IMG/VR virus record: IMGVR_UViG_3300046660_000367 | Location: 1-64,000 of that record | Length of the DNA stretch: 64,000 bases | Reading direction: 5' to 3' (one strand) | Source: a virus | The notes under the pieces: generated by a model | Databases searched by the model: none | What the model saw: the letters and a program-made list of their open reading frames with translations, nothing else | What the model was told of the DNA's origin: nothing | Translations under genes and position numbers: made by a program | Part shown: positions 57,843 through 64,000 of the stretch, in pieces | Position numbering within the stretch: position 1 is the stretch's first letter | Layout of the letters: every line of letters starts with the position of its first letter

Positions 57843-57925
57843 GCATTGGTTTACAGCTTTCGGGGCGCAAGACGCAAGACCACACCCCTATACCCGCCCG
57901 ATCGGGCCTCTATAGGAGCATCACC

Positions 57926-58171
57926 ATGACGATTTCATCCGTGCGCGCCAAGATGGTTTGCAACAGCACGTCGCAGCCGACCCCCAGCGGCGCGGTCACG
58001 CGGGTTGACCTGGGCTGCGTCTACTCGAACGACAAGAGCGAGAACGCCGACTTCACCCGCTACACCCCATGGGGCAGCTGCCAGATGGGGATCGACGCCG
58101 AAGCGGCTGCCGCGATGTTCTTCGAGCCGGGCAAAAAGTATTACGTGACCTTCACCGAAGCGCCCGACTAA
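57926..58171 (+). CDS. Small conserved phage protein
   Basis: 81 residues. Beta-rich: VRAKMVCNSTSQP, TRVDLGCVYSNDKSENADFT, then FFEPGKKYYVTFTEAPD. The PGKxYYVxFTxA ending is common in phage proteins next to structural genes. Function unknown. Confidence 0.65.
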   Translation: MTISSVRAKMVCNSTSQPTPSGAVTRVDLGCVYSNDKSENADFTRYTPWGSCQMGIDAEAAAAMFFEPGKKYYVTFTEAPD

Positions 58172-58192
58172 GCACGCTTGATTAGCTGATCT

Positions 58193-58222
58193 GGCCTTAT
58201 TAGCTGCACAGCTAATCAGGCC
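58193..58222 (+). terminator. Strong hairpin after 58171
   Basis: GGCCT/AGGCC enclosing ATTAGCTG/CAGCTAAT with a 2-base loop. It is followed by GTTT only. Terminator or palindromic protein-binding site. Confidence 0.5.
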
Positions 58223-58254
58223 GTTTCAGCTAAACCAACCCGCAGGAGGTTGCC

Positions 58255-58410
58255 ATGCCGACCGTGACCGCGCCGTCAAAAGAGGCTGTCCGACTATACC
58301 TGCAGGAGCGCGCCAACGCGCCCACGCCACCGGGCACGCCTGCGGAAATTCGCCGCCAGCTCGGCTGGTGGCTGCTCCCGCACAACAATCTCCCGCCAGG
58401 CTCACGCTGA
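58255..58410 (+). CDS. 51-residue hypothetical protein
   Basis: ATG 58255 is preceded by GGAGG at good spacing. Sequence is helical with a Pro-rich middle (LYLQERANAPTPPGTPAEIR) and a Trp pair (LGWWLLPHNNLPP). It lies between two hairpins. Function unknown. Confidence 0.6.
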   Translation: MPTVTAPSKEAVRLYLQERANAPTPPGTPAEIRRQLGWWLLPHNNLPPGSR

Positions 58411-58438
58411 GACTGACGCCGACGTTCGCCTAGTTTAG

Positions 58439-58462
58439 CCCGCCTTGCGCGGGTTTTTTTTT
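58439..58462 (+). terminator. Rho-independent terminator before the structural genes
   Basis: Stem CCCGC/GCGGG with a 5-base loop, followed by nine T residues. Strong, and 12 bases before ATG 58474. Confidence 0.75.
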
Positions 58463-58473
58463 GGAGTTCCGCC

Positions 58474-58893
58474 ATGGCTCTCGATACCCAATTGTCTAAC
58501 GCTGCCGTCAACGCCGAAGGCGACGCCATGGCGACGCTGCTCAACAACGGCTATCTGCGCCTCTATAGCGGCAGCAAGCCGGCCACCGCCGACACGGCGC
58601 TGTCGGGCAACACGCTGCTGGCCGAACTGCGCTTTGGCGCCACCGCGTTCGGCGCGACCGCTGCCGGCGTGATGACCGCCAACGCCATCACCGCCGACTC
58701 GTCGGCCGACAATTCCGGCACGGCGACCTGGTTTCGCGCGCTGAAGTCGGACGGCACCACCGCCATCCTGGATGGCACGGTGGGCACCTCCGGCGCCAAC
58801 CTGAATATCGCCACCACCACCATCACGGCGGCGCAAACGGTGTCCTGCTCGGCGTTTACGCACACGCTCAACAAAGCCACTTCGGGCCTGTAA
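58474..58893 (+). CDS. Virion structural protein (small)
   Basis: 139 residues. Contains LLNNGYLRLYSGSKPATADT, LLAELRFGATAFGATAAGVM and TATWFRALKSDGTTAILDGT. This LRFGxTAFG...GTAxWFR pattern is widespread among phage structural proteins near tail genes. Ser/Thr-rich beta protein; exact role unknown. Confidence 0.7.
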   Translation: MALDTQLSNAAVNAEGDAMATLLNNGYLRLYSGSKPATADTALSGNTLLAELRFGATAFGATAAGVMTANAITADSSADNSGTATWFRALKSDGTTAILDGTVGTSGANLNIATTTITAAQTVSCSAFTHTLNKATSGL

Positions 58894-58923
58894 GCGGGCG
58901 CGGGCAGACGGTAGGGGCGCGGC

Positions 58924-61632
58924 ATGGCGACTTTCTACATGGACCTGGTGGGCGGTAACGATTCCAACAACGGCACCTCGTTTGCGAATCGCTGGAAGTC
59001 CTTTGCCTCCGGCGCGACCGCCGCGCGCACCGCGCCGGGTGACACGATCCGCGTCATGTCCTCCCCCGATCCCACGCTGGTAGGCAACGCCACCTGGACT
59101 CAAAACAGCAAGACCATCACGCTGGCGTCTGCCGTCACCCTGAACATCACCGATTGCGAGACTGCCTGGACGGCCAGCGCGAACGTCACCAGCACCGCCG
59201 ACACCGCGCAGTTCAAGGAGAACACCAGGTCGGCCAAGCATGTGATCGCGGGAGCGTTCACCACCGGCTTGTGCGCCTATCTCGCCCCGCTCAACATATC
59301 CGGTGTGTCGATCAGCAACCGCGCGTCCAACATCGTCGGCGCAGCCTCACTGACCTTGGCCGTGAATGCCAACGCGGACGAAGGTCTGCAAACCATCACA
59401 TTGCCGTTCAGCGTGCTATACAACGGAGTTTATTACAGCACGGTAACGGTATCGTCAAATAGCTGGATGGCATTCGGCAGCACCTCGACCAACGCATATT
59501 CCGGCCTGTCAGCGTCAAACCCGCCGCTGCCGACCATCCTGATCGGCGCCAGCGACGGAAGCTGGCAGCGCGTGTATTACGGCACCGAGGGCAGTACCTT
59601 CCGTATCCGGGTCGAAGGCACGAATGCTACTTCCGGCACTGTAGGATCACCGACGTGGGTGTGGGAGATCACCTTTGACTCGACTGCCCCAGGCACCATC
59701 AAGATCGATATGGCGAGCAACAGCTACCGTGCCACGCCGGTATCGGGCCTGTCGGATGGGCTTGGCAACTACATCGCCACCTTTGCCAGTGGAGTGTCGA
59801 ACACCGGCTACACACTAACTCAAACAGCCACGCCCCTGACCTTAGACTTGTCGGGCTACCAGCAGGTCAGTTTTTGGGTGTACGCCAACGCCGCCATCAC
59901 CGCCAACACCTTGTCGCTGCGCCTGTGCACCGACACCGCTGGCGCGACCTCAGTCCACACGATCCCTATCCCGTCGAACAACCAGGCTTCGCTGTGGTGG
60001 CCGGTAACGGTGGACCTGGGTACGAACATGAATTCCGCCATCAAGTCGGTCGCGCTGTACCAGGACGTGGATATCGCGGCAGTCACGGTGCAGATCGATA
60101 ACATCATCGCCTGCAAGGCGGTCAGCAGCGCCAATTCGCTCTCGCTGACCTCGCTGATCGGCAAGGTGTGGAACTTGAACTGGGCGGCATCAACCACCTA
60201 TGCCGCCAACGATATTCGTAAGCCGACACCACAGAACCGCAATGGCTTTCGCTACAAGGTGACAGCAGGCGGCGGCGGTAATTCTGGCAGCACAGAACCG
60301 ACTTGGCCGCTGGAGATCGGCGCGACCATCACTGATGGCGCGCTGACCTGGGCCTGCGACGATCTGGAGGACACTTGGTACGGCATCCAGTCGATCAACG
60401 GCACCACTGTCAAACTCGATAATGGCCCGCAGACGCTGGGTAACGCGGGGCGTGGCTATGCAGGCACTACTGAGACGGTGGCCACCTACAAGCGCGAAAC
60501 CATCAAGCAGGCGATGGTTGGTACGTTTACCGCATTTAATGTTGTACAAGAGGCCGGCACGGTAGGTAGCCCGATCACCTACAGCGGTGGCTGGAACAGT
60601 ACGGACATGGCCACGCAGACCGGGGAAACCTGGATCGATGGACAGCATGGCAGCTACAACTACGGCTACCACCTGAACAACGTCTCGTACCTCACGTTCG
60701 ACAACCTGAACACCGTGCGCTGTTATCAAGCCCTGGTGGGGTTGTCCACCATGGCCGGCCTACTCATTAAGAACTGCCACACCAACAACAACCTCGACAC
60801 CGCGATATCGTTTGGTAACAACGGCCTCAACGCGCCATCCTCTGTAATTGGCTGCGTGGCCGACAACAATGGCTATGCAGGGCTTAGCCTCGCCAATCCC
60901 ATGGTGGGGGTCCGCCGCGCGTCCATGAACAGTAACAACCAATATGGCGTGATAGTTACTGGCGGAACTAATCAAAACCCCTTCCAGGACATCGCTGCCA
61001 AAAATAACAGCCAGGTCGGCTTTATGCTATCGGGGGCAGCCTTTCCGATAAAAGTGGCGCGGCTGGTAACTGCATCGAACGCCAGTGCAGGGGTGTCTAT
61101 CGGTGCGGGGGTAATTCTGCTCAACAGCTCCATTACCGACACCACCAAGTTCAGTGGATTTAACGTTGGCAGCAATCTCAGCGTGTATTCGCAAAAAGAC
61201 GGCGGGGTGGCCGATACGCACGTTATCACGACGTATGGCGGTACGATCATTTCCACCACCGACCAGCGCCATACTGTACCGGGGATTGCCTGGAAATTCC
61301 GCCCCACCGACACCTACCGGATTGCATCCTACCCGCTCGCCTTGTCGGTGGCCAAGATCGCCTGCGCGGCGAACGCGGCTGTTTCCGTGTCGATCTGGAC
61401 CCGCCGTGACAACACCAACATCAAGGGCCAGTTGATCCTGCGCGGCGGGCAGATCGCCGGTGTCCCCAGCGACATCGCCGTGAGCTGCACACCGTCCATC
61501 AACACCTGGACCCAATCTGGCAACCTCACCTTCACGCCGACCGAGGCGGGCGTGGTGGAGCTTTTCTTTGAGGTGTGGGACGGCGTGGGCACCAGCAATG
61601 CGTTCTGGGTCGATGACGAGTTGATCAGCTAA
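58924..61632 (+). CDS. Large beta-rich virion protein (tailspike/fibre-like)
   Basis: 902 residues. MATFYMDLVGGNDSNNGTSF at the N-terminus is typical of parallel beta-helix proteins. Asn/Thr/Ser/Gly-rich repeats with NNG-like turns continue to ~690 (for example IKNCHTNNNLDTAISFGNNG). The C-terminal domain (~750-902) is a separate beta domain. Probably binds or degrades host surface polysaccharide. No catalytic residues were identified. Confidence 0.65.
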   Translation: MATFYMDLVGGNDSNNGTSFANRWKSFASGATAARTAPGDTIRVMSSPDPTLVGNATWTQNSKTITLASAVTLNITDCETAWTASANVTSTADTAQFKENTRSAKHVIAGAFTTGLCAYLAPLNISGVSISNRASNIVGAASLTLAVNANADEGLQTITLPFSVLYNGVYYSTVTVSSNSWMAFGSTSTNAYSGLSASNPPLPTILIGASDGSWQRVYYGTEGSTFRIRVEGTNATSGTVGSPTWVWEITFDSTAPGTIKIDMASNSYRATPVSGLSDGLGNYIATFASGVSNTGYTLTQTATPLTLDLSGYQQVSFWVYANAAITANTLSLRLCTDTAGATSVHTIPIPSNNQASLWWPVTVDLGTNMNSAIKSVALYQDVDIAAVTVQIDNIIACKAVSSANSLSLTSLIGKVWNLNWAASTTYAANDIRKPTPQNRNGFRYKVTAGGGGNSGSTEPTWPLEIGATITDGALTWACDDLEDTWYGIQSINGTTVKLDNGPQTLGNAGRGYAGTTETVATYKRETIKQAMVGTFTAFNVVQEAGTVGSPITYSGGWNSTDMATQTGETWIDGQHGSYNYGYHLNNVSYLTFDNLNTVRCYQALVGLSTMAGLLIKNCHTNNNLDTAISFGNNGLNAPSSVIGCVADNNGYAGLSLANPMVGVRRASMNSNNQYGVIVTGGTNQNPFQDIAAKNNSQVGFMLSGAAFPIKVARLVTASNASAGVSIGAGVILLNSSITDTTKFSGFNVGSNLSVYSQKDGGVADTHVITTYGGTIISTTDQRHTVPGIAWKFRPTDTYRIASYPLALSVAKIACAANAAVSVSIWTRRDNTNIKGQLILRGGQIAGVPSDIAVSCTPSINTWTQSGNLTFTPTEAGVVELFFEVWDGVGTSNAFWVDDELIS

Positions 61633-61643
61633 GGAGGGCGGCC

Positions 61644-63803
61644 ATGGCGAACCCTCCCGATCCATCCAACGTTAAACTGCTGTGTCACTTCAACGGCAGC
61701 GACGGCCAGACAACGACTACCGATTCGTCGCTGAATGCACGTACCTTAACTGCAAACTCCACCTACGGCGGCGTGCTATCGACTGCACAAAGCAAATTCG
61801 GAGGCGCATCACTCGCATTAGGCGGGGTTAATGGGTCAGCCGTGCCGTATTCGGGCTTTTTTGCGGCCGACAGCGATGATTTTGCTTTTGGTGCCGGTCA
61901 ATTCACGATTGAATCGTGGGCCTACTTTGCCGCAGCCCCCGGTGGCTCCGTACTTTCCATCATGCAGCAATGGGGGAGCGCGCCTAATCTAGGCTTCTTC
62001 TTCGGCATGGTCAGCGGAGCTTTGGCGTTCTACTACTCCACTACGGGGTCAGACAACCCGAACGTCGGCGCGGCGTGGACCCCAACACTGAATACGTGGT
62101 ATCACATCGCCGTTGACCGCGATGCCTCTAACGTGCTTCGCGTCTACGTGGATGGCGCGGTACTGGCCAGCGCGACCGTAGCGTCAACGTTATTTAATAG
62201 TAACCTTGCCGTGGTTGCTGGCGGGCTTTCCTCATCTTGGCCCGGCATCAATGGCTATGTCGATGATCTGCGCGTGGTCAAGGGGGAGGCGGTCTACGGT
62301 GGCGCGTTCACCCGGCCTGCCGCCGCGCTGCCGGACCCGGTGTTGACCATGGCACAGCGCATCGCCGGTATGGACTGGGCTTTTGCTGGCCAGCCGTTCG
62401 TGCAGGTTGCCAAATCCGGCATCGACACCAGCACCCTGGACGTGGCGCAGGACGGCCAGCCCTTCTCGGCCTCCTATGTACTGGCCAGCAGCGGCTCGGC
62501 CGCCAGCGGCAGCACCCGCCAGGCGCAAACCGTGACGGCCACCGGATCAACCGGCGTGAATGCCACGGTGGCCACCAGCCAGGGGCAGCGCGCCACTGCC
62601 ACGGCGGCACTGGCTGCCAACGCCACGGCTGCCACAGCCCAGGCGCAGACTGTTGGTGCCACGGCCACGCTGGGCGCGGACACGACCGCCAGCACCGGCC
62701 AGGCCCAGTCTGTGGCCGGGGCACTGGCCAGTAGCGAAGGGGCGACACAAGCGTTCACCGCACAGGCGCAGAGCGTGGCAGCGCTGGGCGAGGTGCGCAG
62801 CGACATGACAGCGGCCACCAGCCAGGCGCAATCCGTCGCCGCGGTTGCGGCAGTGGGCGTGGGCGCCACGGCCAGCACGGCCCAAGCGCAGAGCATCACA
62901 GCGACAGCGGTTGTCGCTGCGGCTGTGAGCGTGGCAACAAGACAAGGCCAGAGCGCAAGCGCAACCGGCCAGATCGCGGTGGACGCGGTGATCACCACCA
63001 GCCAGGCACAGTCCACGACCGCCAGCACCGCGCAAGAATTAGTCTGCAGCGTGGCCACCGGCCAGGCGCAGGGCAGTATCGCTGCTGCCAGCGTGGCCGT
63101 GGCGGCATTGGCCGGCACCGCGCAGGCCGGACAGGCAGCGCAGGCGCAGGGCCAGGTTAGTACCGATGCGCTGGCGGCGACCGCACAAGGCCAGTCGGCC
63201 AGCGCTGCCGCCGCGTTGTCAGCTTCGGCCAGCGTGGCGACTGCGCAGGCGCAGCGCGTGGCGGCCACCGGCCAGAGCGGCAGCGACAGCCAGAGCAGCA
63301 GCAGCCAGGCCCAAAGCAGCAGGGGCGATTTACTCGCCATCAGCGACGGGCAGGGCGTACAGACCTATCAGGCAGGTCAGACGGTGCAGGCCAGCGGCGA
63401 GCTGTCGGTGGCGTTCGCGGTCGAGACGCAGCAGGGGCAAGTAACCATTGCCAGCCTCGGCGTGGCCATGGACAGCAGCGCGACCACGGCGCAGGCGCAA
63501 GGCACGCATGGCGTGATTGTCGCGGGCGTGGACGGCATCGCCAGCACCGGCCAGGCCGGGCAGTCGGTCCATGGCAGCATCATCGAGTTTGTGCAGCAAG
63601 TGGGCGCCATCGCGGTGGGCCAGATCAGTGTGCGCCAGGCGGTCAGCGGGCAATTCGGGATGGCGCTGGCGGTGCAAGTCCATAGTTGCCTCCGACAGCG
63701 CCAGGCAGTCAACGGGCGGGTCGGGATGACGGCATCGGTGCAAGCCCATAGCCGCATCCGGCCAGTCCTGGCTGCTTACACCAATTTGAGGCCCGCACAA
63801 TGA
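61644..63803 (+). CDS. LamG-domain protein with ~20-residue QAQ repeats
   Basis: 719 residues. Residues ~5-225 form a LamG/ConA-like jellyroll (LCHFNGSDGQTTTTDSSLN, FTIESWAYFAAAPGGSVL, WYHIAVDRDASNVLRVYVDG). Residues ~290-650 hold about 18 tandem repeats of 20-22 residues starting near T-x-Q-A-Q or T-x-Q-G-Q, in Ala/Ser/Thr/Val-rich sequence. This suggests a fibrous shaft. The C-terminus is a different QVH/QAH-rich part. Probably tail fibre. Confidence 0.7.
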   Translation: MANPPDPSNVKLLCHFNGSDGQTTTTDSSLNARTLTANSTYGGVLSTAQSKFGGASLALGGVNGSAVPYSGFFAADSDDFAFGAGQFTIESWAYFAAAPGGSVLSIMQQWGSAPNLGFFFGMVSGALAFYYSTTGSDNPNVGAAWTPTLNTWYHIAVDRDASNVLRVYVDGAVLASATVASTLFNSNLAVVAGGLSSSWPGINGYVDDLRVVKGEAVYGGAFTRPAAALPDPVLTMAQRIAGMDWAFAGQPFVQVAKSGIDTSTLDVAQDGQPFSASYVLASSGSAASGSTRQAQTVTATGSTGVNATVATSQGQRATATAALAANATAATAQAQTVGATATLGADTTASTGQAQSVAGALASSEGATQAFTAQAQSVAALGEVRSDMTAATSQAQSVAAVAAVGVGATASTAQAQSITATAVVAAAVSVATRQGQSASATGQIAVDAVITTSQAQSTTASTAQELVCSVATGQAQGSIAAASVAVAALAGTAQAGQAAQAQGQVSTDALAATAQGQSASAAAALSASASVATAQAQRVAATGQSGSDSQSSSSQAQSSRGDLLAISDGQGVQTYQAGQTVQASGELSVAFAVETQQGQVTIASLGVAMDSSATTAQAQGTHGVIVAGVDGIASTGQAGQSVHGSIIEFVQQVGAIAVGQISVRQAVSGQFGMALAVQVHSCLRQRQAVNGRVGMTASVQAHSRIRPVLAAYTNLRPAQ

Positions 63804-64000
63804 CCACGATCACCTTACTGTATATCGGCAACGACAATATCCTGGAAGTGTGCCATGTGCGCCAGGAACTGACCGGCGACTTTCTTAACAGCGCCACGGT
63901 GTCGGTGACGCTGTTTGACGAGGACGGCACGGAAGTGACAGGCGACACCTGGCCCAAGCCCATGCCCTATGTGGACAGCAGCAAGGGCGTGTACCGCGCC
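63800..64000 (+). CDS. Virion protein, 3' end outside window
   Basis: ATG 63800 overlaps the upstream stop (ATGA). The visible 67 residues contain LLYIGNDNILEVCHVRQELT and TVSVTLFDEDGTEVTGD, a beta-sandwich-like fragment seen in tail or baseplate-linked proteins. The gene runs off the window. Confidence 0.55.
   Translation, partial: MTTITLLYIGNDNILEVCHVRQELTGDFLNSATVSVTLFDEDGTEVTGDTWPKPMPYVDSSKGVYRA

Noticed and set aside
1-64000. tRNA genes or an integrase/att site
   Set aside because: No tRNA cloverleaf, tyrosine or serine recombinase, or attachment-site repeat was found by eye; they may lie outside the window.

Overview
This 64 kb window is part of a GC-rich temperate bacteriophage genome with plasmid-like maintenance genes. 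The host is probably a betaproteobacterium of the Oxalobacteraceae type (inferred from base composition and gene style, not proven). Both ends cut through late virion genes, and no terminase, portal, capsid or integrase gene is visible inside. A RepL-like replication initiator, an iteron-bearing origin candidate, a ParA/ribbon-helix-helix partition operon and an AT-rich repeat region upstream of parA suggest that the prophage may persist as a phage-plasmid.

Layout. (1) 1-25.7 kb, plus strand: late genes. These are the end of a coiled-coil virion protein, a 980-residue transglycosylase-domain protein, and one 6419-residue polyvalent protein. The giant protein carries a degenerate second transglycosylase-like segment, a C5-cytosine methylase, a TGT/DpdA-like segment, an N6-adenine methylase, an SNF2-type helicase, a zincin, an ADP-ribosyltransferase-like domain and a PLxRFG C-terminus. 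A terminator, a membrane/coiled-coil protein, a 3TM holin and a GH24 endolysin follow. (2) 25.8-34.1 kb, minus strand: tightly overlapping accessory genes, including an Acb2/Tad1-like nucleotide sponge, a SLOG protein, HTH proteins, a methyltransferase and a LuxR-type quorum-sensing regulator. (3) 34.1-36.3 kb: an intergenic region with a candidate large structured RNA, then the origin and rep operon. (4) 36.3-43.9 kb, minus: many small genes including an H-NS-like pair, then parB-parA. (5) 43.9-44.3 kb: AT-rich repeats. (6) 44.3-49.2 kb, minus: recombination and early operon (HAD phosphatase, DUF2325-like protein, NinB, SSB, exonuclease). (7) 49.2-50.2 kb: lambda-like immunity region with a CI-type repressor and three operator-like boxes on each side. 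(8) 50.2-57.6 kb, plus: cro fused to DUF4406, a Ref-like nuclease, a ParB-fold protein, helicase, primase, vWA protein, DUF1064 nuclease and a Q-like antiterminator. (9) 57.6-64 kb: late control region, then tail-fibre or virion proteins.

Two small genes (6840-7034 and 13314-13661) appear to be nested in the +1 frame inside the giant gene. Each has its own strong Shine-Dalgarno sequence, and each lies exactly where the giant protein becomes glycine/alanine-rich filler. With the structured RNA at 34.4-34.8 kb and the DpdA-like domain, these are the most novel items. Genes mostly overlap by 4 bp (ATGA, GTGA or TTGA), which fixed many of the start choices used here.
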